Below, piece after piece: positions 37,825 to 49,406 of a stretch of 64,000 bases of DNA (position 1 is the stretch's first letter; every line of letters begins with the position of its first letter). The notes under the pieces were generated by a model that saw nothing but the letters and a program-made list of their open reading frames with translations, was not told the origin of the DNA and searched no databases. The translations under genes were made by a program, and so were the position numbers. Source of the stretch: Streptomyces himalayensis subsp. himalayensis (lineage in GTDB: Bacteria; Actinomycetota; Actinomycetes; Streptomycetales; Streptomycetaceae); assembly GCF_013778455.1 (NCBI RefSeq), contig NZ_JACEHE010000004.1, positions 186,001-250,000 of the forward strand, written 5' to 3'.

Positions 37825-38307
37825 GACGAGAAGGTATCAATGCAAAGAAATCTTCTCAATCAGGCCACAACGGGGATGAATCTGACGTGGAATCGCCCGT
37901 CGCGGCGTCATCCCTTTTGTGCTGGTTTCTGCATTAGTTGACGTTTTGCCGGTTATCTGCCTAGCGTGAGGACACGAGGGATTCGCAGGGCTTGATATCA
38001 AGGCCGTACGAAGCCTCGAAGGCCGGTCGGCATCGTGACCGAGTTGCCGCGGTCCGGTCGGAGGGGTGGCGTCGCGGAAGCTCGGCCTGCCGCAACACGT
38101 CGGCGAGCCGCGAGGGTCCGGTGGTTGAGTCACACGCCCAGTAGCCGCACATCAGGTGGCGTGGCCGTCGCCTGCACGCTGGGCGGGAAGCCGGAGAGGG
38201 CCGCGAGCGCGTCCCACGCGTCAGGTCCCTGTGGAGGGCCGGATGCGAGCTGGACCTGGATGTTCCGGGATCAGCGACAATCCATTTCCCCCTGAGAGGC
38301 AAGCATC
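37825..38307. other. Gene-free stretch with a promoter and a possible gene remnant
   Basis: No intact gene is seen in these 483 bases. On the minus strand a 45-codon frame ending at 38130 reads PDAWDALAALSGFPPSVQAT, protein-like but with no start, suggesting a degraded C-terminal fragment. A rightward promoter lies at 37938-37967. Confidence 0.35.
37938..37967 (+). promoter_or_regulatory. Rightward sigma-70-like promoter, far upstream of the Gly/His-rich gene
   Basis: TTGACG (37938-37943) and TAGCGT (37962-37967) are spaced by 18 bases. The next rightward gene starts at 38308, which would imply a leader of about 330 bases. Confidence 0.5.
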
Positions 38308-38685
38308 ATGAGTGCAATCCTGTCCAGGTTCGGGCGCCTGGCTGCCGCGCTGTTCGCCGCGGTCGCCCTGGCGTTCACCGGCGCCGGCGTCGCCAGCGCC
38401 GTTGACTCGGATTCGCATCGAGACTCGGGTTACTCCGACCGCGACGACGACAACGACCACGACAAGTGGGGCGGCTACTGGAGCAACTACGACGACGATG
38501 ACGACAACGGCCATGACGGCCGCTACGGCGGTCATGACGGTGGCTACGGCGGCCATAACGGTGGCGGCCACGGCGGCGGCCATGACGGTGGCGGTCACGG
38601 CGGTGGCGGCGGTCACGGCGGTGGCGGCGGCCACGGCGGCGGTGGCGGTGGCGGCCACGGCGGCGGTGGCGGCGGCGGCCACTAA
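38308..38685 (+). CDS. Secreted Asp/Gly/His-rich low-complexity protein
   Basis: The protein has 125 residues. Residues 1-32 form a Sec signal peptide (LAAALFAAVALAFTGAGVASA). The mature part is an Asp/His-rich block (DRDDDNDHDKW, DDDDDNGHDG) followed by a run of GGH/GGGGH repeats to the C-terminus. High His and Asp content suggests metal binding or a structural cell-surface role, but no family is recognised. The ATG at 38308 lacks a strong ribosome site. The repetitive 3' end may be assembly-sensitive. Confidence 0.75.
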   Translation: MSAILSRFGRLAAALFAAVALAFTGAGVASAVDSDSHRDSGYSDRDDDNDHDKWGGYWSNYDDDDDNGHDGRYGGHDGGYGGHNGGGHGGGHDGGGHGGGGGHGGGGGHGGGGGGGHGGGGGGGH

Positions 38686-38694
38686 GGGCACCGC

Positions 38695-38728
38695 GACGGG
38701 TCCCGGGCTCTGTGAGCCGGGGCCCGTC
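38695..38728 (+). terminator. Terminator of the Gly/His-rich gene
   Basis: GACGGGTCCCGGGCTC and GAGCCGGGGCCCGTC pair almost completely around a TGT loop, 10 bases after the stop. Confidence 0.7.
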
Positions 38729-38856
38729 CCTCATGCCGGGGGCCGAGTCACATGGCCACGCAATGGAGGACTGCCTGAGGACTGCCTGTCCTGCCCGTCA
38801 GTCTCAGCCGCTCCTGGCGTGGCACCGTCCGCATCCATCCGAATGGGCCCAGATTT

Positions 38857-38868
38857 CGAAACATTTCG
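38857..38868. promoter_or_regulatory. CGAAA-type dyad upstream of xylanase 1
   Basis: CGAAACATTTCG is a 12-base inverted repeat like the CGAAA-N-TTTCG boxes reported for Streptomyces xylan genes (from memory). It is the first of two such sites in the 650-base region 38686-39335, which otherwise holds no convincing gene. Confidence 0.45.
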
Positions 38869-39141
38869 TAGACGACTGCAGGCCTGGGTGTGGGATAGAT
38901 GGGGCGAAGCCGTCGCTTCGACGGCCGTTGTTATGATTGGGCGTCACACGCGACGCCCATTGCGTCGCATGCGGAGAGATGTTTCGGTGACTCTACGTCA
39001 ACTGTTTCGCGGAATTGCCGTAACTCTCCGCTCGACGATGTGTAGCGAGATCTGGCCCCCACGCCACTCCTCCTCTGGATAGGTCGCGTTTCTGCTGGTC
39101 AGAGTGGCGATGCGTGAGACGGGCTGACGCGTTTCCGGCGT

Positions 39142-39161
39142 CGAAATCTTTCTGAAACTTG
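39142..39161. promoter_or_regulatory. Repeated GAAA/TTTC box near the xylanase 1 promoter
   Basis: CGAAATCTTTCTGAAACTTG contains two adjacent GAAA-TTTC-type elements, directly before a TTGACG hexamer at 39165. It probably binds the xylan regulator. Confidence 0.5.
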
Positions 39162-39334
39162 GCGTTGACGTTGCAGGGAGTGGCTGCCAAACTCGCCACC
39201 GTTCGTTCCACCTCTCGCCATGCGGCTCCCGCGTCACGAATGCGTCATGCCCCGGATGCGCGGCTCCCCGCATGGCGTCATTCCGCAATGCCCGGGCGGC
39301 CTGCCCTGTCCGGCACTCGAAAAGAAGAGGTTGA

Positions 39335-40711
<1,377 letters not shown>

Positions 40712-40735
40712 CGAACGTCAGCCGATGAACGCGCT

Positions 40736-40762
40736 AGCGCGGTGGTCCTTGATCACCGCGCT
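40736..40762 (+). terminator. Terminator after xylanase 1
   Basis: AGCGCGGTG and CACCGCGCT form a perfect 9-bp stem, 25 bases after the stop. Confidence 0.65.
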
Positions 40763-40833
40763 CGCTTCGTCGTCGCCCACGTTTGCGGTCGGCTCGGGCC
40801 CGTCCCGAGGCCGACGGTCGCCTGCGCGGACTT

Positions 40834-40997
40834 AGAGGTGCTCACAAAATGGGCGCCCGGCTCGAGGCGCCTGGCACGCACGCTCGCCGCGTTGCCGAAA
40901 CACCCTAGTAGCTCCGCTACGAGGGTCTTCCGGCGCCTTGCGATCGCACGCACCAGGCGCCTCGAGCTGATCGGACTCCCATTTTGTGAGCACCTCT
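40834..40997. mobile_element. 164-bp palindromic MITE-like element with perfect 20-bp terminal inverted repeats
   Basis: AGAGGTGCTCACAAAATGGG (40834-40853) is repeated exactly inverted at 40978-40997. Inside are a second inverted pair (GCTCGAGGCGCCTGG / CCAGGCGCCTCGAGC) and a central hairpin (ACCCT-a-GTAGC / GCTAC-g-AGGGT). It has no coding capacity. It ends one base short of the bxlR stop codon and could fold as one large cruciform or act as a terminator for both convergent genes. Confidence 0.75.
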
Positions 40998-40998
40998 T

Positions 40999-42018
40999 TT
41001 ACGAGCGCGGGGGAGGGGCCGTACTCTTCCTGACGACCAGGCTGGTGGCCAGCTCCAGACGCGTGATGGTGGGCTCGCCGGTCCTGAGCCGCAGCAGCAT
41101 CTGCGCCGCCTCCTCGGCCATCTTCTGCAGTGGCTGGTGCACGGTCGTCAGCGCGGGGCTGGTCCATTGTGCGAGGGGGACGTCGTCGTAACCGACGACC
41201 GACAGGTCATGCGGAATGCGCAGTCCGTTGACCCGCGCCGCTTCCAGCACACCGAGAGCCTGAAGGTCGCTGCCCGCGAAGATTGCGGTGGGTCGGTCAG
41301 GCCGTTGCAGCAGGTCCATTGCCTGGGAGTAGCCGCCCTCTACGTGGAAGTCGCCGAAGGCGATGAGCTCCGGGTCGATGTCCAGTCCGGCCATGCTCAT
41401 GGCGGAACGGAAGCCGTCGAGCCGGGCAAGCGAGCACATCATGTCCTCGGGACCGGTGATGACCCCGATGCGCCGATGCCCGTTCTCGATCAGATGACGT
41501 GTCGCGGCCAGTCCGCCGGACCAGTTGGCCGAGCCCACGGAGGGCACGTCGGGTTCCGGGTCGCCGGCCGGGTCGACTATGACGAACGGGATGGCCCGTG
41601 ACCGCAGTTGCTGCTTGAACTCCAGCGGCAGGGACGAGAACACCAGGATCACCCCGAGCGGGCGACGCCGCAGGACCTTCTCGATCCAGTCGGGGGTCGG
41701 CGCGTGCCGGGTGCCGCTCTCGGTGAGCACCACGCTCGCGTCGTTCGCCACGGCGACGTTCTCCACTCCCCGGATCAGCTCCATGGCCCAGATGCTGTCG
41801 AGCTCGTGGAAGACGATCTCGATGAGCGGTGCCTCACCGGCGGACTTCGGAGTCCGCCGGTAGCCGTGGGTCTCCAGCAGGCGCTCGACCTTGACCCTCG
41901 TCGGCGGCGACACGTCCTGGCGGCCGTTGAGGACCTTCGAAACTGTCGAAATGGAGACCTCCGCCTTTTCGGCGATCTGGGCGAGGGTGACGCGCCCCGT
42001 CTCGTCGTCATCACGCAT
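40999..42018 (-). CDS. bxlR: LacI-family repressor of the xylobiose (bxl) operon
   Basis: The protein has 339 residues. The helix-turn-helix (VTLAQIAEKAEVSISTVSKVLNGR, about residues 9-33) and LacI effector domain end in TSLVVRKSTAPP, a typical C-terminus. It diverges from the xylobiose importer and beta-xylosidase operon, the arrangement described for bxlR in Streptomyces thermoviolaceus, so xylobiose or xylose is the likely inducer. ATG 42018 is chosen; ATG 42030 is possible, and neither has a clear Shine-Dalgarno. The stop codon abuts the palindromic element at 40834-40997. Confidence 0.88.
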   Translation of the reverse strand: MRDDDETGRVTLAQIAEKAEVSISTVSKVLNGRQDVSPPTRVKVERLLETHGYRRTPKSAGEAPLIEIVFHELDSIWAMELIRGVENVAVANDASVVLTESGTRHAPTPDWIEKVLRRRPLGVILVFSSLPLEFKQQLRSRAIPFVIVDPAGDPEPDVPSVGSANWSGGLAATRHLIENGHRRIGVITGPEDMMCSLARLDGFRSAMSMAGLDIDPELIAFGDFHVEGGYSQAMDLLQRPDRPTAIFAGSDLQALGVLEAARVNGLRIPHDLSVVGYDDVPLAQWTSPALTTVHQPLQKMAEEAAQMLLRLRTGEPTITRLELATSLVVRKSTAPPPRS

Positions 42019-42054
42019 GAGCTGCAGCATACGTCAGCCCGGACACGACAGGCC

Positions 42055-42071
42055 GGTAACGCTTTGGTAAC
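42055..42071. promoter_or_regulatory. GGTAAC direct repeat in the bxlR-bxlE intergenic region
   Basis: GGTAAC-GCTTT-GGTAAC places two identical half sites 11 bases (one helical turn) apart, just upstream of the bxlE -35 box. It is a candidate activator or repressor site. Confidence 0.4.
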
Positions 42072-42085
42072 CCGATGACCGGGGG

Positions 42086-42114
42086 TTGACCCCCCTGGAG
42101 TCGAGGCCTAGCGT
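42086..42114 (+). promoter_or_regulatory. bxlE promoter
   Basis: TTGACC (42086-42091) and TAGCGT (42109-42114) with a 17-base spacer. The same two hexamers and spacing precede xylanase 2 (47785-47813). Confidence 0.65.
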
Positions 42115-42147
42115 CACACCGCGCACAACACATTTCGGTGTTGGGCT

Positions 42148-42159
42148 CGATACTTTTCG
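42148..42159. promoter_or_regulatory. CGAWA-type dyad, candidate BxlR operator
   Basis: CGATACTTTTCG lies 34 bases after the -10 box and just before the bxlE ribosome binding site; it is an imperfect version of the CGAAA/TTTCG dyads near both xylanases. Confidence 0.45.
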
Positions 42160-42170
42160 GAGGGGCTTCG

Positions 42171-43478
42171 ATGAAGAAGCGGGCATGGTTTCCACGTGCC
42201 GCAGCCGCCGGTGCAGCACTCGCCCTCGGGCTTTCGCTGTCGGCGTGCGGCTCGGGCGACTCGTCCGGGGGCGGGGACGGGGGAAAGATCCACGTCCTGG
42301 TCTACGGTGACTCCGCCAACAAGGTGGAGAAGCAGATCGTCGCGGAATTCAACAAGACCTCGAAGGTCAAGGCGGTGCTGGACACCATCCCCGGTGCCAA
42401 CTACCAGCAGAAGCTGCAGACGATCATCAACACGGACCAGGCCCCCGACGTCTTCTTCAACTGGGGCGGCGGCAGCATCAAGCCGTTCGTCGACGCGGGC
42501 CTCCTTCTGCCGCTCGACGACTTCATCGCCAAGGACTCGGGCCTGCAGTCGAACTTCCTGCCGTCGGTGTTCAACGCCGCCGTGGTCGACGGCAAGTCCT
42601 ACGGCGTGCCCATGCGCGGCACCCAGCCGGTCATTTTGTTCAACAACGGAAATGTGCTCAAGGACGCGGGTGTCGAGCCGCCCAAGACCTGGGACGAGCT
42701 GCTGGACGTGGTCAAGACCCTGAAGGACAAGGGTGTGACGACCCCCATCGCCCTCGGCGGTGGCGACAAGTGGCCGACTCTGATGTGGTTCGAGTACGTC
42801 TACGACCGCGTCGCGGGCCCCGAGCTGTTCGAGAAGGCGCTGGGCGGCGACAAGGAGGCCTGGGCCAGCGCAGACAGCAAGAAGGCGCTGTCGATGCTCA
42901 AGGAGCTCGTCGACACCGGCGCGTTCGGCAAGAACTTCGACTCGGTCAAGTACACCGACCAAGGCTCCGTGACGCTGCTGGCAAAGGGCAAGGCCGCGTT
43001 CGAGCTGATGGGCTCGTGGGAGTACTCCCAGCACCAGACCGACAACCCTGAGTTCGCCAAGGACGGCCTCGGGTACACGACCTTCCCCACCATCGAGGGC
43101 GGCAAGGGTGACCCGGCCAACGTCGTCGGCAACACCAACAACTTCTACTCGGTGCTGAAGAAGACGAAGCACCCGGAGGCTGTCGCCGACTTCCTGAAGC
43201 TCATGTACTCGGACAAGTTCGTGAAGGCGCAGCTGGGCATCGGCAACCTGCCCACGACCACCAACACCGAGAAGTTCCTGGACACCTCCGCCAGCCCGGA
43301 GTACTCGAAGTTCCAGTTCGACCTGGTCAAGAAGGCCCCGTCGTTCCAGCTGTCGTGGGACCAGGCGTACCCGCAGTCCGCGGCCGATGCGATGCACACC
43401 GCCATCCAGCAGTTCTTCAACGGGCAGCTCGACGCGGACGGCTTCATCAAGGCCATGCAGGCCCTGCCGACGTCGTGA
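42171..43478 (+). CDS. bxlE: Xylobiose-binding lipoprotein of the ABC importer
   Basis: The protein has 435 residues. A lipoprotein signal ends in LSAC with Cys26 as the lipid-attachment site. The mature part (KIHVLVYGDSANKVEKQIVAEFNKTSKVKAVLDTIPGANYQQKLQ...) is a family 1 solute-binding protein. ATG 42171 has GGAGGGG upstream. Two permeases and a GH3 beta-xylosidase follow, the bxlEFGA order, so xylobiose and short xylo-oligosaccharides are the expected ligands. Confidence 0.93.
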   Translation: MKKRAWFPRAAAAGAALALGLSLSACGSGDSSGGGDGGKIHVLVYGDSANKVEKQIVAEFNKTSKVKAVLDTIPGANYQQKLQTIINTDQAPDVFFNWGGGSIKPFVDAGLLLPLDDFIAKDSGLQSNFLPSVFNAAVVDGKSYGVPMRGTQPVILFNNGNVLKDAGVEPPKTWDELLDVVKTLKDKGVTTPIALGGGDKWPTLMWFEYVYDRVAGPELFEKALGGDKEAWASADSKKALSMLKELVDTGAFGKNFDSVKYTDQGSVTLLAKGKAAFELMGSWEYSQHQTDNPEFAKDGLGYTTFPTIEGGKGDPANVVGNTNNFYSVLKKTKHPEAVADFLKLMYSDKFVKAQLGIGNLPTTTNTEKFLDTSASPEYSKFQFDLVKKAPSFQLSWDQAYPQSAADAMHTAIQQFFNGQLDADGFIKAMQALPTS

Positions 43479-43492
43479 GCCGGACTTCCGAG

Positions 43493-44425
43493 ATGACCAC
43501 CATCACCACCGTGAAAACCGTGGAAAGGCGGCGGCCCGCGGGCCGGTCCGCCGCCAGGGTGGGCCGCCCGGGCATTGCCTGGGCGGCCCCCGCCGCCGTG
43601 TTCTTCGTCCTGTTCGCCATCGTCCCGCTCGTGCTGGTCGCGGTGCTGTCCTTCATGAGCTGGAACGGCATCGGATCACCGCAGTTCGTCGGCTCCGACA
43701 ACTGGACCAAGCTGTTCGACGACCCCGTCCTGGTCAAGAGCCTCTGGCTGAGCGTGCTGATCACCGTGCTCGGCGTGCTCGTCCAGACCCCGCTCAGCAT
43801 CGTGCTGGGAGCCTGGGCAGCCGGACAGCAGCGCAACCGTGCAGTGCTGTCGGCGATCTTCTTCGTCCCGCTGCTCCTGTCCGCGACGGCCGTGTCCGTC
43901 CTGTGGCGTGCCCTCCTCGACCCGAACTTCGGCGTGCCCGCACAGGCCAAGTGGCTGTTCGGCGACGGCAACCTGCTCGGCATGCAGAGCGGCGCCATCG
44001 GCGTACTGGTCTTCGTGGGCGCCTGGCAGTACGTGCCGTTCCACACCCTGATCTACCAGGGCGCGGCGCGGGCGATCCCGAAGGTGCTCTACCAGGCTGC
44101 CGAGATCGACGGCGCCGGCAGGGTCCGGCAGTTCTTCCACATCACCCTGCCGCAGCTGCGCAACACCATGATCACCTCCGGGATCATCATGGTCGTCGGC
44201 GGCCTCACGACCTTCGACACCGTCCTGATCCTCACCCAGGGCGGCCCCGGCACCGACACCACCATCAGCGCGTACTACATGTACCAAAAGGCCTTCAAGG
44301 GCTTCGACTTCGGCGTCGGATCGGCCGTCGCCCTCGTCCTGGTCGTCGTCGCGACCGTGATCTCGCTCGTCATGGTGCGCCTCTCGGGCTACGACAAGAT
44401 GCGCAGCGCAATGGAGGGCCTGTGA
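43493..44425 (+). CDS. bxlF: Xylobiose ABC importer permease, MalF-type
   Basis: The protein has 310 residues and six membrane spans. The EAA loop reads QAAEIDGAGRVRQFFHITLPQL. ATG 43493 is 14 bases after bxlE. Its TGA stop overlaps the next ATG, so it is coupled to bxlG. It should use a shared MsiK-type ATPase, as none is encoded here. Confidence 0.92.
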   Translation: MTTITTVKTVERRRPAGRSAARVGRPGIAWAAPAAVFFVLFAIVPLVLVAVLSFMSWNGIGSPQFVGSDNWTKLFDDPVLVKSLWLSVLITVLGVLVQTPLSIVLGAWAAGQQRNRAVLSAIFFVPLLLSATAVSVLWRALLDPNFGVPAQAKWLFGDGNLLGMQSGAIGVLVFVGAWQYVPFHTLIYQGAARAIPKVLYQAAEIDGAGRVRQFFHITLPQLRNTMITSGIIMVVGGLTTFDTVLILTQGGPGTDTTISAYYMYQKAFKGFDFGVGSAVALVLVVVATVISLVMVRLSGYDKMRSAMEGL

Positions 44426-45243
44426 TGAAGCGCCGTCCCAACTACCTCGCGGGCCTCGGATCGCTGGTCTGGCTCGGCCTGGTGGCCCTGCCGCTGTACG
44501 TCATGCTGTCCGCCACCCTGCAGAGCCGCAGCGACTACACCGCGAACGGCCCGCTGGGCATTCCCGACAACCTCACCCTGGACAACTACACCAACGTCTT
44601 CTCCAGCGGCTTCGGGCAGTACTTCCTCAACACGCTGATCGTCACCGTGGCGGTGGTCGCCATCGTCCTGCTGCTGGTGCCGCCGCTGGCGTACGCCATC
44701 GTCAGGAGCCGCGGCCGGGTGACCACGGGGGTCTTCCGGCTCTTCCTGCTCGGCCTCGCCATCCCGGCGCAGGCGGTGATCGTGCCGATGTTCTATGTCA
44801 TCAGCCAGGCCGGGCTGTACGACAACCTCATCGGCGTCATCCTGCCGACGGCGGCCTTCTCGCTGCCGATGTGCGCACTGATCCTCACCGGAGTGATGCG
44901 TGACATCACCTCGGATCTGTACGAGGCCATGGCCATGGACGGCGCCCCGACCTGGCGGGTCTTCTTCCAGCTGGTGCTTCCGCTGTCCAAGGGCGGGCTG
45001 TCGACCATCACGGTCTTCTCCGCCCTGCAGGCGTGGAACGGCTTCCTGTTCCCGCTGGTGCTGACCCAGTCCGAGTCGACCAAGGTGATCACCTTGGGCC
45101 TCTACAACTTCCAGACGCAGTACGGGATCAACATCCCCGGGCTGCTGGCGGCTGTGGTCGTGTCCATGCTTCCCATCCTGCTCGTCTACCTGTTCGCCCG
45201 GCGCACCCTGGTCCAGGGGCTCATGGGCGTCGGAGGAAAGTGA
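44425..45243 (+). CDS. bxlG: Xylobiose ABC importer permease, MalG-type
   Basis: The protein has 272 residues and six membrane spans. The EAA motif is YEAMAMDGAPTWRVFFQLVLPL. It starts within the bxlF stop codon and ends within the bxlA start, showing tight translational coupling across the operon. Confidence 0.92.
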   Translation: MKRRPNYLAGLGSLVWLGLVALPLYVMLSATLQSRSDYTANGPLGIPDNLTLDNYTNVFSSGFGQYFLNTLIVTVAVVAIVLLLVPPLAYAIVRSRGRVTTGVFRLFLLGLAIPAQAVIVPMFYVISQAGLYDNLIGVILPTAAFSLPMCALILTGVMRDITSDLYEAMAMDGAPTWRVFFQLVLPLSKGGLSTITVFSALQAWNGFLFPLVLTQSESTKVITLGLYNFQTQYGINIPGLLAAVVVSMLPILLVYLFARRTLVQGLMGVGGK

Positions 45244-47621
45244 TCGACAACGTGTCCGTAGAGACAGATTCCGCAACTCCCCTGTGGAGCGACCCCTCCC
45301 TCGACGCCGAGACCCGTGCCGACGCCCTCATCGCCGCGATGACCCTTCAGGAGAAGATCGCGCAGCTGTACGGCGTCTGGGTCGGAGCGTCCAACGAGGG
45401 CGGGGAGGTCGCGCCGCACCAGCACGACATGGAGGAGCCGGTCGACCTCGACGTCCTGCTGCCGCACGGACTCGGTCAGCTGACCCGGCCGTTCGGTACG
45501 GCTCCGGTCGATCCCGCTCTGGGAGCGCTCTCCCTGCTGCGGACCCAGCGCCGGATCGCCGAGGCGAACCGGTTCGGCATTCCGGCCCTGGCCCATGAGG
45601 AGTGCCTCGCGGGCTTCGCCACCTGGGGCGCCACCGCCTATCCGGTACCGGTGTCCTGGGGCGCCACCTTCAACCCGGCACTCGTCCGGCGCATGGCCGA
45701 GGCCATCGGACGGGACATGCGCTCGGTGGGCGTGCACCAGGGGCTCGCCCCCGTCCTCGACGTCGTACGCGACGCCCGGTGGGGCCGCGTCGAGGAGACG
45801 ATCGGCGAGGACCCCTACCTGGTGGGAACGGTCGCCACCGCCTATATCCAGGGCCTGGAGTCCGCCGGAATCGTCGCCACGCTCAAGCACTTCGTCGGCT
45901 ACTCGGCCTCCCGGGCCGGCCGCAACCTCGCACCGGTGAGCATGGGCGCCCGGGAGCGCGCCGACGTCATGCTCCCGCCGTTCGAGATGGCGGTGCGGGA
46001 GAGCGGCGTCCGGTCGGTCATGGCCTCGTACACCGACACCGACGGGGTGCCGTCCCACGCCGACGAGCAGCTGCTGACCGGACTGCTGCGGGACACCTGG
46101 GGCTTCGCCGGGACGGTCGTGGCCGACTACTTCGGCATCGCCTTCCTCAAGGCCCTGCACGGCGTGTCCGGCAACTGGGCCGAGGCGGCCGGCGCCGCCC
46201 TCGCCGCGGGCGTCGATGTGGAGCTGCCCAACGTCAAGGCCTTCGGCCAGCCGCTGCTTGAGGCGGTCACCTCCGGCCAGGTGCCGGAGGCGCTGGTGGA
46301 CCGCGCCCTGCGGCGCGTACTCATCCAGAAGGCGGAACTGGGCCTCCTCGACCCGGACTGGAACCCGGTGCCCGAGGCGCTGGCGGACGCCGACCTGACG
46401 GACCTTGAGGCGCTGCGCGGATCGGTGGACCTGGACACGGCCGCCAACCGCGCCATCGCCCGGGAGATCGCGGAACAGGCCGTCGTCCTGCTCCGCAACG
46501 ACGGCACCCTGCCCCTGGCGAGCCCGGCCAGGATCGCCCTCATCGGCCCCACCGCCGACACCCCGAACTCGGTCCTGGGCTGTTACTCCTTCCCCGCGCA
46601 CGTCGGCGTCCACCACCCCGAGGTGCCGGCCGGCATCGAGCTTCCGACGCTGCGCGAGTCGCTTCTGGCCGAGTTCCCCGGCAGCGAGATCGTCACGGCG
46701 CCCGGCGCGAGCGTCGACTCCACGGACACCAGTGGCTTCGCCGTGGCCGCCGAACTGGCACGCGGTGCCGACGTCGTCGTGCTCGCGCTCGGTGACAGGG
46801 CGGGGCTGTTCGGCCGCGGCACCAGCGGCGAGGGTTGCGACGCGGAGTCCCTGGTGCTGCCCGGCGTACAGCAGCAGCTGCTCGACACGCTCCTTGACAC
46901 CGGTACGCCGGTGGTCGTGACGCTGCTGGCCGGGCGGCCCTACGCGCTCGGCCGCGCCGTCGAGGAATCCGCCGCCATCGTCCAGTCCTTCTTCCCCGGC
47001 GAGGAGGGCACCGCGGCCGTCGCCGGTGTGCTCAGCGGACGGGTCACCCCGTCCGGCAGGCTCCCCGTCAGCATCCCGAGCCGGCCCGGAGTCCAGCCGT
47101 CCACCTACCTGGCGGCCCCGCTGGGCCAGATCAGCGATGTGTCCAACACCGACCCCACGCCGGCCTTCGGGTTCGGGCACGGCCTGACGTACACCACCTT
47201 CGAGTGGTCGGACCTGACCGTGGACGATGCGCAGGCCACGACGGACGCCGAGGTACGGCTCGCCCTCACGGTCCGCAACACCGGTGACCGCGAGGCCACC
47301 GAGGTCGTGCAGCTCTATCTGCACGACCCCGTCGCCTCGGTCGTGCAGCCCGTCCAGCGCCTGATCGGATATGTACGGGTGCCTCTCGCGGCCGGAGAGG
47401 CGAGCCGCGTCCATGTCACCGTGCCCGCGGACCTCGCGTCCTTCACCGGTCGCGGCGGGCGGCGGATCGTCGAGCCGGGTGAGCTGGAACTGCGGCTCAG
47501 CGCCTCCAGCGCCGAGACGCGGCTGACGGCCAGGGTGACCCTCACCGGACCGGTACGGCAGGTGGACCACACCCGCCGTCTGCACGCGACGTTCAGCGTC
47601 TCACCGCACCAGGACCGCTGA
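45240..47621 (+). CDS. bxlA: GH3 beta-xylosidase
   Basis: The protein has 793 residues. The GH3 N-terminal barrel carries the nucleophile Asp296 in VVADYFGI; the alpha/beta sandwich (VVLALGDRAGLFGRGTSGEG) and a C-terminal fibronectin-III-like domain (TVRNTGDREATEVVQLYL) follow. There is no signal peptide, so it hydrolyses imported xylobiose in the cytoplasm. GTG 45240 overlaps the bxlG stop; GGAGG lies only 3 bases before it, so GTG 45252 remains possible. Last gene of the bxlEFGA operon. Confidence 0.92.
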   Translation: MIDNVSVETDSATPLWSDPSLDAETRADALIAAMTLQEKIAQLYGVWVGASNEGGEVAPHQHDMEEPVDLDVLLPHGLGQLTRPFGTAPVDPALGALSLLRTQRRIAEANRFGIPALAHEECLAGFATWGATAYPVPVSWGATFNPALVRRMAEAIGRDMRSVGVHQGLAPVLDVVRDARWGRVEETIGEDPYLVGTVATAYIQGLESAGIVATLKHFVGYSASRAGRNLAPVSMGARERADVMLPPFEMAVRESGVRSVMASYTDTDGVPSHADEQLLTGLLRDTWGFAGTVVADYFGIAFLKALHGVSGNWAEAAGAALAAGVDVELPNVKAFGQPLLEAVTSGQVPEALVDRALRRVLIQKAELGLLDPDWNPVPEALADADLTDLEALRGSVDLDTAANRAIAREIAEQAVVLLRNDGTLPLASPARIALIGPTADTPNSVLGCYSFPAHVGVHHPEVPAGIELPTLRESLLAEFPGSEIVTAPGASVDSTDTSGFAVAAELARGADVVVLALGDRAGLFGRGTSGEGCDAESLVLPGVQQQLLDTLLDTGTPVVVTLLAGRPYALGRAVEESAAIVQSFFPGEEGTAAVAGVLSGRVTPSGRLPVSIPSRPGVQPSTYLAAPLGQISDVSNTDPTPAFGFGHGLTYTTFEWSDLTVDDAQATTDAEVRLALTVRNTGDREATEVVQLYLHDPVASVVQPVQRLIGYVRVPLAAGEASRVHVTVPADLASFTGRGGRRIVEPGELELRLSASSAETRLTARVTLTGPVRQVDHTRRLHATFSVSPHQDR

Positions 47622-47784
47622 AGAAACCACAGGCCGCCGGTGAACTCGCAGGCCACCGGCCGTTGGCGTCAAGCCCATGTCCCGCATGGCGTCAGCGGCC
47701 GGGGGCCGTGCGTCGGCTGAACCGCAGGCGACCGGCTGTGGGGTCCGGGCAGCACTGCCACTTCAGTCAATTCCCCCACCCCCG

Positions 47785-49271
<1,487 letters not shown>

Positions 49272-49280
49272 ACACGGCTC

Positions 49281-49313
49281 TGTCCCGAGGCCCGCACGCA
49301 TGGCCTCGGGACA
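49281..49313 (+). terminator. Terminator after xylanase 2
   Basis: TGTCCCGAGGCC and GGCCTCGGGACA form a perfect 12-bp stem around a 9-base loop, 10 bases after the stop. Confidence 0.8.
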
Positions 49314-49406
49314 GAAGCAGCCGAAGCCGCCCGCCGCCTCCCGTGCCGACATCAACCCCGGGAGGCGGCGTGGCCGACGCCGCGCCGGCCTTGTGGAAGG
49401 CCTACG

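Noticed and set aside
38520..38685. Minisatellite-like GGCGGTGGC repeats as a non-coding repeat array
   Set aside because: They are in frame inside a signal-peptide-bearing gene with a good terminator, so they encode the Gly/His tail.
38993..39288. Minus-strand small gene upstream of xylanase 1
   Set aside because: No family, poor codon bias and it covers the regulatory boxes of the xylanase.
45186..47585. 800-codon minus-strand frame opposite the beta-xylosidase
   Set aside because: Shadow frame; the plus strand encodes a full GH3 enzyme with all motifs.
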